From assembly GCF_047425875.1 (NCBI RefSeq), contig NZ_CP179727.1:248001-312000 (forward strand): a stretch of DNA of 64,000 bases. The letters run 5' to 3'. The notes below the pieces were generated by a model. It made no database searches. It was not told where the DNA came from and saw nothing but the letters and a program-made list of their open reading frames with translations. The translations under genes were made by a program, and so were the position numbers. This document shows positions 1 to 8,755 of the stretch, in pieces. Positions within the stretch are counted from its first letter, which is position 1. Each line of letters opens with the position of its first letter. This DNA comes from Macrococcoides animalis (GTDB lineage Bacteria > Bacillota > Bacilli > Staphylococcales > Staphylococcaceae).

Positions 1-1655
1 TTTTTATCACTGACAATCGATTCATTTTCAGTTTCATATGTACCGTAGAAGTAAGGTGTGTTTGATTCGAACTCTGATGCACATGTATCAACCATTTTAA
101 ATACAGGGATAATGTCGTTTTCTTGACGTAAGTCGTATACTTCACGTTCTGTCATGTTCCAACGATGTGCAATGACGCGGTCGCTAAAGCCATATTTCTT
201 CGCCCATTCTAAACGCTCAATATCTCCCACATGATCTTTTAAATCATGTTCGATATCAATAATATGCTTAAATTTATTTAAGAAGAAGAAATCAATTTTA
301 GTCCATTCATGGATGTCTTCTAAAGCAATTCCACGACGAATGGCTTCGCCGATAAAGAATAAACGTTCATCATCTTGAGCTTTAATACGCTTTTCAATAA
401 AGTCTAATTCAAAGTTTTCACCGTTAGGTAATCCTAAATGATGTACACCATATTCTAAAGAGCGTATTGCTTTTAATAATGATTCTTCATAAGTACGACC
501 AATAGCCATGACTTCTCCAGTCGCTTTCATTTGTGTTCCAAGTACGCGTTCACCTTTTTCGAATTTATCGAATGGGAAACGTGGAATTTTAGAAACAACA
601 TAGTCAAGTGCTGGTTCGAATGCAGCATAGCTCGTACCCGTTACTGGATTTAACATTTCATCTAAAGTTAATCCAACTGCAATCTTCGCTGCAAGTTTTG
701 CAATAGGATAACCTGTTGCTTTCGAGGCTAAGGCTGAAGAACGTGATACACGTGGATTCACTTCGATAATGTAATAATTGAACGAATGTGGATCTAAAGC
801 TAACTGTACGTTACAGCCCCCTTCAATTTTTAAGGCTCGAATGATTCTTAATGATACGTCACGTAACATATGATATTCTTTATCGCTTAACGTTTGTGAT
901 GGTGCCACTACGATTGAATCTCCTGTATGTATCCCGACTGGGTCAATATTCTCCATGTTACATACAACGATGGCATTGTCATTTGAGTCACGCATTACTT
1001 CGTACTCAATTTCTTTATAACCTGCAATTGATTTTTCAATTAAACATTGTGTTACTGGTGAGTATTTTAAACCATTTGTTACGATTTCAATCAGTTCTGG
1101 TTCATCGTGACAAATACCACCGCCTGTTCCACCCATTGTAAATGCTGGACGAACGATGACTGGATAACCAATTTGAGTTGCAAATGAAATCGCTTGATCT
1201 ACCGTGTTGACGATATCACTTTCTGGTACAGGTACATCTAATTCATACATTAAATTTCTGAATAAGTCTCTATCTTCTGCTTGGTTAATTGAAGATAACT
1301 CTGTTCCTAAAAGTTTAACGTTGTTTTCTTTTAAGATACCTGCTTCTTCTAATTGAACTGCCATGTTTAATCCAGTTTGTCCACCTAATGTTGGTAATAA
1401 AGCATCTGGTTGTTCTTTACGGATAATACGTGCAACGAAATCTAATGTTAAAGGTTCGATGTATACCTTATCTGCAATTTCTGTATCTGTCATGATTGTT
1501 GCAGGGTTTGAGTTCACTAAGATAACTTTGTATCCTTCTTCTTTTAAGGCAAGACATGCTTGTGTGCCTGCATAGTCAAATTCTGCTGCTTGACCGATGA
1601 TGATTGGACCTGAACCAATCACTAATATTGTTTTGATATCATTACGTTTCGGCAT
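1..1655 (-). CDS. carB: Carbamoyl-phosphate synthase large subunit, N-terminal half (partial)
   Basis: Makes carbamoyl phosphate from bicarbonate, ATP and the ammonia passed on by CarA, feeding UMP and arginine synthesis. The protein begins MPKRNDIKTILVIGSG and remains open to the window edge, giving about 551 residues of a family normally near 1,060. The visible part therefore covers the first (carboxyphosphate) ATP-grasp half and the start of the middle domain. Its ATG shares one base with the carA stop (TAATG), so the two subunits are probably translationally coupled. It is the last visible gene of the pyr operon, and the remaining pyr genes would lie beyond base 1. The identification is secure; only the truncation by the window limits it. 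Confidence 0.96.
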   Translation of the reverse strand, partial: MPKRNDIKTILVIGSGPIIIGQAAEFDYAGTQACLALKEEGYKVILVNSNPATIMTDTEIADKVYIEPLTLDFVARIIRKEQPDALLPTLGGQTGLNMAVQLEEAGILKENNVKLLGTELSSINQAEDRDLFRNLMYELDVPVPESDIVNTVDQAISFATQIGYPVIVRPAFTMGGTGGGICHDEPELIEIVTNGLKYSPVTQCLIEKSIAGYKEIEYEVMRDSNDNAIVVCNMENIDPVGIHTGDSIVVAPSQTLSDKEYHMLRDVSLRIIRALKIEGGCNVQLALDPHSFNYYIIEVNPRVSRSSALASKATGYPIAKLAAKIAVGLTLDEMLNPVTGTSYAAFEPALDYVVSKIPRFPFDKFEKGERVLGTQMKATGEVMAIGRTYEESLLKAIRSLEYGVHHLGLPNGENFELDFIEKRIKAQDDERLFFIGEAIRRGIALEDIHEWTKIDFFFLNKFKHIIDIEHDLKDHVGDIERLEWAKKYGFSDRVIAHRWNMTEREVYDLRQENDIIPVFKMVDTCASEFESNTPYFYGTYETENESIVSDK

Positions 1656-2743
1656 TATTTCGCACGCTCCTTATTTGTTTTCATTAAATCGATGAACTCG
1701 TCAAATAAATAGTTCGGATCATGAGGTCCGGGTGATGCTTCTGGGTGATATTGTACAGAGAAAGCTGGCAGTGTTTTGTGTTTAACTCCTTCAACTGTGC
1801 CATCGTTTAAAGCGATATGTGTAATTTCTAAATCTGTATTAGCAATTGAATCTGCGTCAACCGCATATCCATGGTTTTGAGATGTAATTTCGATTTTACC
1901 TGTTGCTAAGTTTTTAACTGGGTGGTTGGCACCACGGTGTCCAAATTTTAATTTAAATGTTGATGCACCACACGCTAAACTAAAGAGTTGATGTCCTAAG
2001 CAAATACCGAAGAATGGTACTTTTCCTAAAATACCTTTGATCATTTCAATCCCATCAGTTACAACTTCTGGGTTACCTGGACCGTTTGATAACATTACGC
2101 CATCAGGCTGTACACGTAAGATTTCTTCAGCAGTTGTAGTATATGGCATCACTGTTACATCACAACCACGTAAGTTCAATTCACGTACGATGTTTTCCTT
2201 TTTACCGAAGTCGATTAATACGACACGTAAGTCACTACCAGTAGAAATATAAGGTGTTTTTGTTGAAACTTGTGCAACCTCATCCGTTGGTAGTTCAGTT
2301 GTTTTTAATCGTTCAATCGTTGCATCGATTTGTGCTTTATCATTAATCAGCGCTGCTTTTAATACACCGTGCTGACGAATGATACGTGTTAACATACGTG
2401 TGTCAACACCGTCAATACCTGGTACACCATAACTTTTTAATGTTTCATCTAAGTTCGCGGTATTTCTAAAGTTACTTGGGAAGTCACATAGTTCACGAAT
2501 AACCATACCTTTTAAAGAAGGATTTAACGTTTCAAAGTCGTCTCGGTTAATACCGTAGTTACCGATTAATGGATATGTGAAAGTAATAATTTGCCCAGTG
2601 TAAGATGGATCAGATAATGTTTCTTGGTATCCAGTCATTGCTGTGTTAAATACAATTTCTCCTACGATTTCTTTATCACTTCCGAATGCATAGCCGTTAA
2701 ATACTGTACCGTCTTCTAAAACTAAATATCTGTTATTACGCAT
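1655..2743 (-). CDS. carA: Carbamoyl-phosphate synthase small (glutaminase) subunit
   Basis: Hydrolyses glutamine and channels ammonia to CarB. The protein is 362 residues: an N-terminal CPSase small-chain domain (about 1-150) and a class I glutamine amidotransferase domain. The nucleophile is Cys248 in GICLGHQ, and His333 and Glu335 lie in YHPE. I chose the ATG at 2743 (MRNNRYLVLED) because a strong AGGGGG ribosome site lies just upstream. A longer reading from 2758 would place that site inside the gene. The start overlaps the end of pyrC by 8 bases, and the stop overlaps carB by one. Transcription should follow the PyrR-controlled pyr operon. Confidence 0.96.
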   Translation of the reverse strand: MRNNRYLVLEDGTVFNGYAFGSDKEIVGEIVFNTAMTGYQETLSDPSYTGQIITFTYPLIGNYGINRDDFETLNPSLKGMVIRELCDFPSNFRNTANLDETLKSYGVPGIDGVDTRMLTRIIRQHGVLKAALINDKAQIDATIERLKTTELPTDEVAQVSTKTPYISTGSDLRVVLIDFGKKENIVRELNLRGCDVTVMPYTTTAEEILRVQPDGVMLSNGPGNPEVVTDGIEMIKGILGKVPFFGICLGHQLFSLACGASTFKLKFGHRGANHPVKNLATGKIEITSQNHGYAVDADSIANTDLEITHIALNDGTVEGVKHKTLPAFSVQYHPEASPGPHDPNYLFDEFIDLMKTNKERAK

Positions 2744-4019
2744 GATGTGCCCCCTCATATGCTAGCTGTCCTTCAACAAATGTTTTTGTAACGTTACCGA
2801 ATACTTTTTCTCCGATGAATGGTGTGTTGCTTGATTTTGATAAGAAATCTTCTGCCTTAATTTCGTATGCTTCTTCTAAGTCAATCACTGTAATATCAGC
2901 GATGTTTCCAACTTCTAAAGCTTTTCCGTAAGGTAAGTTGAATACTTCACCAGGTTTAACCGCTAAATAATCAATGAGTTGTTGTAAAGTCCAGTCACCG
3001 TTTTTAACGAATTTCGTATAAAGTAATGGGAAAGCTGTTTCACTCCCAACAATACCGAATGGTGCTTTCGTCATCGGTTGCGCTTTCTCATCTGCTGCAT
3101 GTGGTGCATGGTCGGTTGCGATAAAATCAATTGTGCCATCAAGTAATGCTTCTATTAATGCTTCATGATCTTCTTTTGCACGTAAAGGTGGATTCATTTT
3201 TAAAATCGCATCATCTTTAGTAATGACTTCTTCATTTAATAATAAATGGTGTGGTGTAACTTCTGCTGTAACTTTAATACCTGCGCGTTTCGCATCACGG
3301 ATGACACGCACACTTTCTTTACTTGAAACGTGACATACGTGATAGTGACAATTTGCTGCTTCAGCAAGTAATACGTCACGCGCAATTTGAACTGCTTCAC
3401 AAATTGAAGGAATACCCGGAATGTTTAAAGTTTGACTAACTTTGCCTTCGTGCATTGCACCATTATAAATGAGTGAGTTATCTTCACAATGTGCAACAAT
3501 AGCCATATCAAGAGCCGCTGCTTGTTGCATTGCTTCATACATTACTGAAGCGGTTTGAACACCGACACCGTCATCGGTAAATGCAAATGCACCATGTTCC
3601 TTTAAAGCTTTAAAATCAACAAGCTCCTCACCTTTTTGACGGATTGAAATTGATGCGTAAGGTAATACACGTACTTTCGCATTTTTTTCAATTGAAGTAT
3701 TTAATGCATCTAAATGTTCTACTGTATCTGGTACTGGACGTGTATTTGGCATAGGGCATACAGTCGTAAAACCACCACGTGCAGCGGCTTGTGTACCCGT
3801 TTCAATCGTTTCTTTATGTTCACCACCTGGCTCACGTAAATGAACGTGAACATCGACAAACCCTTGTGATACAAATTGACCATCTAAGTCAATGATTTCT
3901 GAATTTAAGACATTTAGTTTGTCACCGATTTCAGTAATTTTACCGTCTTCAATTCGAATATCTCTTTCCGCTAGCTCACCGTTGATTAATATGTTACCGC
4001 CTCTTAGTAATATTGACAT
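2736..4019 (-). CDS. pyrC: Dihydroorotase
   Basis: Cyclises carbamoyl aspartate to dihydroorotate, the third step of UMP synthesis. The 427-residue protein is a type I dihydroorotase of the amidohydrolase fold. The metal-binding HVHLREPG motif has His58 and His60, further metal ligands lie in AHCEDN and HVCHVSS, and the catalytic Asp is in ATDHAPH near residue 300. I place the start at the ATG at 4019 because AGGAG sits 8 bases ahead; the GTG at 4028 has no such site. It lies between pyrB and carA in the usual order. Confidence 0.96.
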   Translation of the reverse strand: MSILLRGGNILINGELAERDIRIEDGKITEIGDKLNVLNSEIIDLDGQFVSQGFVDVHVHLREPGGEHKETIETGTQAAARGGFTTVCPMPNTRPVPDTVEHLDALNTSIEKNAKVRVLPYASISIRQKGEELVDFKALKEHGAFAFTDDGVGVQTASVMYEAMQQAAALDMAIVAHCEDNSLIYNGAMHEGKVSQTLNIPGIPSICEAVQIARDVLLAEAANCHYHVCHVSSKESVRVIRDAKRAGIKVTAEVTPHHLLLNEEVITKDDAILKMNPPLRAKEDHEALIEALLDGTIDFIATDHAPHAADEKAQPMTKAPFGIVGSETAFPLLYTKFVKNGDWTLQQLIDYLAVKPGEVFNLPYGKALEVGNIADITVIDLEEAYEIKAEDFLSKSSNTPFIGEKVFGNVTKTFVEGQLAYEGAHHA

Positions 4020-4083
4020 TATGTGCACTCCTTATGATTTAGTCTATAGTTTTTTACAGCTTTCTCACTTGTATTACACTTCA

Positions 4084-4962
4084 TTATATGTTGTTTTCAA
4101 TGACTTGCGTTAAAATACTCATTCGTGTGTAAACACCATTTTCCATCTGTTTAAAGATACGCGCTTTTGGTGATTCAACCAAATCACTTTTAATTTCGAC
4201 ATCACGATTGATAGGTGCTGGATGTAGGATTATCGCACTGTCTTTTAATTTATTATATCTCGCTTCATTTAAACCGTATTTGCTATTATATTCTTCTTTA
4301 GTGAATGAAGCTGCTTTGTCGTGACGTTCATGTTGTACACGTAATAACATACACACATCTACTTCTTCAATCACTTCATCAATATTCACATAATCTGCAG
4401 GAATTGATTTATCAATCCATGCATCAGGTGCGACAAACTTAACCTCAGCACCTAATCGTGTTAAGGCATCGTAATTACTACGAGCAACACGTGAGTTTAA
4501 AATATCTCCACAGATTACTACTTTTAAACCTTCGAATTTTCCATACTCTTCATAAATCGTCATCAAGTCTAATAAACATTGAGTTGGATGTTGTCCTGAT
4601 CCGTCTCCTCCATTTACAATTGGAATATTTAATCCATCTAACTGTTTATAGTAATCATTCTCTGGATGACGAATAACTAAAACATTACACCCAATGCTCT
4701 CCATCGTTTTACAAGTATCATAAAGACTTTCACCTTTTGATACTGAAGATGTACTCGTTTCAAAAGGAATGACATGCATGCCGAGTTTACGTTCTGCAAC
4801 TTCAAATGAACATTTTGTACGTGTAGAATTTTCAAAGAACAGGTTCGCTGCGTAAACGTTTGGGAATTTTGCGACATTGCCATTTTTTATATCAATTGCA
4901 CGTTCAATTGTTGTCATAATTGCTTCGTTAGATAAGTCAGTGATTGAATGTAAATGTATCAT
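4084..4962 (-). CDS. pyrB: Aspartate carbamoyltransferase catalytic subunit
   Basis: Joins carbamoyl phosphate and aspartate to give N-carbamoyl aspartate, the committed step of UMP synthesis. The protein is 292 residues, typical of the catalytic chain. The carbamoyl-phosphate loop STRT is at residues 46-49, and the HPTQ motif lies near 122. No regulatory (PyrI) chain is encoded nearby, as is usual in Firmicutes. An AAGGGG site precedes the ATG. Only about 38 bases separate it from pyrP, and no terminator hairpin is visible there, so control must come from the two upstream attenuators. Confidence 0.96.
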   Translation of the reverse strand: MIHLHSITDLSNEAIMTTIERAIDIKNGNVAKFPNVYAANLFFENSTRTKCSFEVAERKLGMHVIPFETSTSSVSKGESLYDTCKTMESIGCNVLVIRHPENDYYKQLDGLNIPIVNGGDGSGQHPTQCLLDLMTIYEEYGKFEGLKVVICGDILNSRVARSNYDALTRLGAEVKFVAPDAWIDKSIPADYVNIDEVIEEVDVCMLLRVQHERHDKAASFTKEEYNSKYGLNEARYNKLKDSAIILHPAPINRDVEIKSDLVESPKARIFKQMENGVYTRMSILTQVIENNI

Positions 4963-5000
4963 TTTTATTTGCCCCTTTTTATATTCTTTTTTTCTTATTA

Positions 5001-6317
5001 TTAGTAATCTTCGTGTGATTTTGATTCAGGCAATACGACATTTAGAATGATACCAGCTAATGCTGCAAGTGCCATACCTTCAATATTTAAATGAATTTGA
5101 TTTACTGTTAAGTCGATGTGTGCTTTACCAATTCCTAATACTAAAATGACTGATGCAATCACTAAGTTACGTTTATCTCCGAAATCAACTTTTGATTCTA
5201 CAAGCATACGTAAACCACTAGATGCGATAATACCGAATAATAAAATCGAAACACCACCCATAACAGGTGTTGGAATACTTGATACAAGTGCAGTAAATTT
5301 CCCTACAAATCCTAAGATTAATGCAAGGACTGCAGCGCCACCGATTACCCAAATACTATAAATCCTTGTGATTGCAAGTACGCCAATGTTTTCACCATAA
5401 GTTGTACTAGGTGGTCCTCCGATGATAGATGCAACCATTGTAGAAATACCGTCACCCATTAAACTACGGTGTAATCCTGGGTCTTTAAAGAAGTTACGAC
5501 CAACAATTTTATTGATTACGATTTGATGACCGATATGTTCACTCACTGTTACGAATACGATAGGCAACATGATCATAATTAATACCCAATCAAACTGTGG
5601 TTCGTAATTCACAAATGGTAAGTAAACTTTAGGCGCTTCAAGCCATTGGGCTTTTTGAATACCTGAGAAGTCGACAACACCACAAAGGATTGACGTGATA
5701 TATCCAACTACAATCCCAATCAACACTGGGATTATCGATAAGAAACCTTTCACCGCGACTGAGAATATAACGACTGTGAGTAATGTAACAAATGCAATTA
5801 CTAAGTAAGTAATGTTATAGCCTTTCATAGCACCGCTATCCGTATACATTGCCATGTTCACAGCGACAGGTGCTAAACCTAAACCAATAACCATAATGAC
5901 AGGTCCAACAACGACAGGCGGTAATAATCTAAGCAACCAATCGACGCCGACCACCTTAATAATCAATCCGATAATGACATACATTAAACCACTCATGAAA
6001 AGTGCCATTAACATTTCGCCTAAGTTATGTGTTTTAAGACCCACAATAATCGGTGTGATAAAAGCAAAGCTTGAACCCAGGTATGCAGGAATTTTTCCTT
6101 TTGTTATTAATATATAAAGTAATGTCCCAAGGCCTGATGCGATTAATGCTGCTGATACTGGTAATCCGGTTAAATAAGGTACTAATACCGTTGCACCAAA
6201 CATGGCGAATAAGTGTTGAGAACTGAGTAATAACCACTGACTGGCTTTGGGCTTTTCGTGTACATCAAGTACTGGTTCAACAGTTCTTTCGTATATTTCT
6301 TCATTAGTAGAATTCAT
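5001..6317 (-). CDS. pyrP: Uracil permease (NCS2 family)
   Basis: Imports uracil with protons across the cytoplasmic membrane for salvage. The 438-residue protein has a polar N-terminus (MNSTNEEIYER) followed by some 12-14 hydrophobic segments, and carries the NCS2 signature region around SEHIGHQ and GGPPSTTYGENIG, where substrate-binding residues lie. The open frame extends back to 6371, but that would run through the attenuator hairpin. The ATG at 6317 follows GGAGGA at good spacing, so I use it. It is the second gene of the pyr operon, and its own leader holds a PyrR-type attenuator. Confidence 0.95.
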   Translation of the reverse strand: MNSTNEEIYERTVEPVLDVHEKPKASQWLLLSSQHLFAMFGATVLVPYLTGLPVSAALIASGLGTLLYILITKGKIPAYLGSSFAFITPIIVGLKTHNLGEMLMALFMSGLMYVIIGLIIKVVGVDWLLRLLPPVVVGPVIMVIGLGLAPVAVNMAMYTDSGAMKGYNITYLVIAFVTLLTVVIFSVAVKGFLSIIPVLIGIVVGYITSILCGVVDFSGIQKAQWLEAPKVYLPFVNYEPQFDWVLIMIMLPIVFVTVSEHIGHQIVINKIVGRNFFKDPGLHRSLMGDGISTMVASIIGGPPSTTYGENIGVLAITRIYSIWVIGGAAVLALILGFVGKFTALVSSIPTPVMGGVSILLFGIIASSGLRMLVESKVDFGDKRNLVIASVILVLGIGKAHIDLTVNQIHLNIEGMALAALAGIILNVVLPESKSHEDY

Positions 6318-6351
6318 AATTTCCTCCATCTTGTTATAAAGTTTTTCATAA

Positions 6352-6427
6352 AAAAAAGTCTCTTTGCACATGCAAAGAGACTTAAGTGTCTATTACTCAC
6401 TTAAACCCTTTGCAGGTGTCTCGCACC
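6352..6427 (-). promoter_or_regulatory. PyrR-responsive attenuator in front of pyrP
   Basis: On the minus strand the sequence GGTGCGAGACACC (6415-6427) fits the PyrR binding-loop pattern GNGAGRY inside a short hairpin. Downstream is an intrinsic terminator with a perfect 13-base stem (6356-6368 with 6371-6383) followed by a T run. The bases TGCAAAG just after the PyrR loop can pair with the first arm of the terminator, which would give the antiterminator. The arrangement matches the pyr attenuators known from Bacillus: PyrR with UMP favours termination. Confidence 0.88.
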
Positions 6428-6439
6428 AACTTAAAAGAG

Positions 6440-6964
6440 TTATTTAATATATACTTGTGTACGTTCATCAACTTCATCTAGTAAGACAATGACTTCCTCA
6501 GATATCGCAGTCGGAATATTTTTACCGATAAAGTCTGCGCGTATCGGCAACTCACGATGTCCTCTGTCCACTAGTGTTGCTAGACTGATGCGCTTCGGAC
6601 GCACATGATCTAAGATTGCATCTAGTGAAGCCCGAACTGTTCGACCAGTAAATAAAACGTCATCGACAATAACAACATGTTTATTATTCATATCCGTATC
6701 AATTTCATATGCGATAACGTCAGAACTTATACGATCCGTCTTGTCATCACGATAGTCCGTAACGTCTAAAATACCTGTCGGTATTTTAACACCATCGATG
6801 CGTTCAATCTTAGATTGTATACGATTCGCAAGATAAATTCCGCGTGTTTTGATACCTAAAAGTACTAAGTTTTCAGCACCTTTGTTATTTTCTAAGATTT
6901 CGTGTGCAATACGTGTTAAAGTTCGGTCTATCGCTTTATCATCTAGTACGATTCTTTGATTCAC
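6440..6964 (-). CDS. pyrR: Bifunctional pyr operon attenuator / uracil phosphoribosyltransferase
   Basis: Binds pyr leader RNA when UMP is high, and also has uracil phosphoribosyltransferase activity. The protein is 174 residues with the PRPP-binding stretch VVIVDDVLFTGRTVRAS near residues 95-111. The start is a GTG at 6964, since GGAGGG lies 6 bases upstream and no ATG fits. It is the first gene of the pyr operon and lies between two attenuators, so it probably regulates its own operon. Confidence 0.96.
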   Translation of the reverse strand: MNQRIVLDDKAIDRTLTRIAHEILENNKGAENLVLLGIKTRGIYLANRIQSKIERIDGVKIPTGILDVTDYRDDKTDRISSDVIAYEIDTDMNNKHVVIVDDVLFTGRTVRASLDAILDHVRPKRISLATLVDRGHRELPIRADFIGKNIPTAISEEVIVLLDEVDERTQVYIK

Positions 6965-6978
6965 TTTTATCCCTCCTC

Positions 6979-7041
6979 AAAAAAATCCTCACGTCAAATA
7001 GACGTGAGGATTCCTCGACGCCTTTTAAGCCTCTCTGGACT
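6979..7041 (-). promoter_or_regulatory. PyrR-responsive attenuator in front of pyrR
   Basis: On the minus strand a near-consensus PyrR binding loop, AGTCCAGAGAGGCTTAAAAG, is complementary to 7022-7041. It is followed by an intrinsic terminator whose 12-base arms lie at 6984-6995 and 7001-7012, with seven T's at its end. This is the classic first attenuator of a Gram-positive pyr operon. Confidence 0.93.
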
Positions 7042-7077
7042 TATTTAAAAGCATTAACGTGTGATTTAGTTAATATA

Positions 7078-7105
7078 ATAATAGCACTATCTATTGCAAT
7101 GTCAA
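7078..7105 (-). promoter_or_regulatory. Promoter of the pyr operon
   Basis: On the minus strand TTGACA (7100-7105) and TATTAT (7078-7083) are 16 bases apart, and TG one base ahead of the second box makes it an extended -10. It lies just after rluD and upstream of the first PyrR loop, so it gives pyrR-pyrP-pyrB-pyrC-carA-carB their own start. The rluD transcript may also read through. Confidence 0.85.
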
Positions 7106-7126
7106 CAATCAATAATGAAATTATTT

Positions 7127-8032
7127 TTATTTTCTTAGTTTTGTTAAGATTTCCTCAAAATATTCAGGTATTGGTGCAGTTCGTTCAATATACTCGCCCG
7201 TAACTGGATGTTCAAAGCCTAAAACGCCGGCGTGTAAAGCTTGTCCACCAATGTCCATCGTCTTCTTCGGTCCATATTTGGGATCACCCACAAGTGGGAA
7301 ACCAATATGTTTCATATGGACACGAATTTGGTGCGTACGTCCTGTTTCTAATACACATTCAACTAAAGTATATTTATCAAATGTTTCAATGACATTAAAA
7401 TGTGTAACAGCTTGTTTACCGTTATCTACAATCGCCATCTCTTGACGGTCACGTACATTTCGTCCAATCGGCGCATCAATTGTACCGAATTCATGTGGAA
7501 TTATACCGTGTACTAAAGCAGTATATTTACGTGTTACAGATTTATCGACTAATTGTTCAACTAAACCGCGATGTGCGATATCGTTCTTTGCTATCATTAA
7601 TAAGCCAGAAGTATCTTTATCAATACGATGAACTATTCCTGGACGTATTTCTCCATTAATACCTGATAAGTCTTTGATTGCATACATTAAACCATTCACT
7701 AACGTACCATTTGGATGACCTGGAGCTGGATGTACAACCATGCCTTTAGGTTTATAAACAATTGCAACATCTTTATCTTCATAGTAAATCTCTAAACCTA
7801 AATCTTCAGCTTGTAAATCAATCTCTTCAACTGGCTTTTCCGTTACAACAATCTCATCGTCTAAACGTATTTTGTAATTTGCTTTAACAGGTTTACCGTT
7901 AACGATAACAAGATTTAATTTAATCCAATCTTGAATTTGATTACGAGACCAATCCTCATTCATATCAGTTAAATAACGATCAATTCTTGTGCCAACTTCC
8001 TCTTCTTCAATTAAAAAATTATATGTTTCCAT
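7127..8032 (-). CDS. rluD: Pseudouridine synthase, RluD/RluA family
   Basis: Converts uridines of 23S rRNA to pseudouridine. The 301-residue protein has an N-terminal S4 RNA-binding domain (about 15-75) and an RluA catalytic domain with the HRIDKDTSGL motif, whose Asp is the catalytic residue, and GRTHQIRVH near the end. The start METYNFLIEEE at 8032 follows AGGAG and overlaps lspA by 14 bases. The Bacillus equivalent is YlyB, located between lspA and pyrR as here. The exact rRNA target cannot be read from the sequence. Confidence 0.93.
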   Translation of the reverse strand: METYNFLIEEEEVGTRIDRYLTDMNEDWSRNQIQDWIKLNLVIVNGKPVKANYKIRLDDEIVVTEKPVEEIDLQAEDLGLEIYYEDKDVAIVYKPKGMVVHPAPGHPNGTLVNGLMYAIKDLSGINGEIRPGIVHRIDKDTSGLLMIAKNDIAHRGLVEQLVDKSVTRKYTALVHGIIPHEFGTIDAPIGRNVRDRQEMAIVDNGKQAVTHFNVIETFDKYTLVECVLETGRTHQIRVHMKHIGFPLVGDPKYGPKKTMDIGGQALHAGVLGFEHPVTGEYIERTAPIPEYFEEILTKLRK

Positions 8033-8510
8033 TTCGTTTCTCCTCTTTTTGGTTAAATAGCATATCGTAGAGTAAAACGATGACTCCAATAGTTAAACAA
8101 GCATCTGCTACATTAAAAATCGGAAAATCATAGTTGATGATTTTTGTATCAATAAAATCCACAACATTCCCTCTCAATAAACGATCAATAAAATTACCGA
8201 TTGCACCAGCGAAAATTAATGTTAAGCCAAGCTGCATAATCGGGTTAAACATTGCTTCCTTATAATAAAAGAATGCAATCGCAACTAACACCACAACTGT
8301 AATAATATAGAAGAAAGTCATTTGATTCTGTAACATTCCCCATGCAGCACCATGGTTTCTGTGTGAAGTAATTTCTAAAATATCTCCGATAACTGAGAAG
8401 CTCTCACCAATCTTCATTGTTTTAACAATAATATACTTTGTAAGTTGATCCATCGCGATTAAAAATATCGCAAGGATTGACATCATCGTGATGTTATATC
8501 GCTTGTTCAT
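8019..8510 (-). CDS. lspA: Lipoprotein signal peptidase (SPase II)
   Basis: Cleaves the signal peptide of prolipoproteins ahead of the lipidated cysteine. The protein is 163 residues with four membrane segments. The two catalytic aspartates are Asp118 (NVVDFID) and Asp136 (FNVADACL), and Asn/Gly-rich GNFIDR precedes them. The ribosome site TGGAGTG sits before the ATG. It is first in a pair with rluD. Its substrates in this window would include CtaC. Confidence 0.96.
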   Translation of the reverse strand: MNKRYNITMMSILAIFLIAMDQLTKYIIVKTMKIGESFSVIGDILEITSHRNHGAAWGMLQNQMTFFYIITVVVLVAIAFFYYKEAMFNPIMQLGLTLIFAGAIGNFIDRLLRGNVVDFIDTKIINYDFPIFNVADACLTIGVIVLLYDMLFNQKEEKRNGNI

Positions 8511-8711
8511 AATTTCACTCCAATCTATAGTATTTTACCATATTTTTAAGTGTAAGTGTGTTTTTGTTTTTGAAGTGTCTTCTTTGGTTGACATAATAAT
8601 ATTATTATTTGATCAATTGTTTGTAATGTAAAATGTTTGTCTCTAATACTTTGCTATAATTTCCTTTTCTTGCCTATAGTTATGATATCTAGTCTTTTTC
8701 GCAAACCTAAA
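8511..8711. other. AT-rich intergenic region between lspA and ileS
   Basis: About 200 bases without a gene. On the minus strand a -10-like TAAAAT lies just ahead of lspA, though its -35 is weak. On the plus strand there is an isolated TTGACA at 8588-8593, a perfect 16-base A/T palindrome at 8593-8608, and an extended -10 (TG plus TATAAT, 8652-8660) with no reading frame behind it. Nothing here codes for a protein that I can see. Confidence 0.5.
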
Positions 8712-8747
8712 AATCCCGAACGCACTCACTACAATACGTTCGGGATT
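8712..8747 (-). terminator. Intrinsic terminator of ileS
   Basis: Perfect 11-base inverted repeat AATCCCGAACG / CGTTCGGGATT with a 14-base loop, followed on the minus strand by a short T tract. It lies directly after the ileS stop. Confidence 0.88.
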
Positions 8748-8755
8748 CATTATAT

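Noticed and set aside
4963..5000. Possible third PyrR attenuator
   Set aside because: No inverted repeat or binding loop is visible in the 38 bases.
6318..6371. N-terminal extension of pyrP
   Set aside because: It is made of the attenuator hairpin and lacks a ribosome site.
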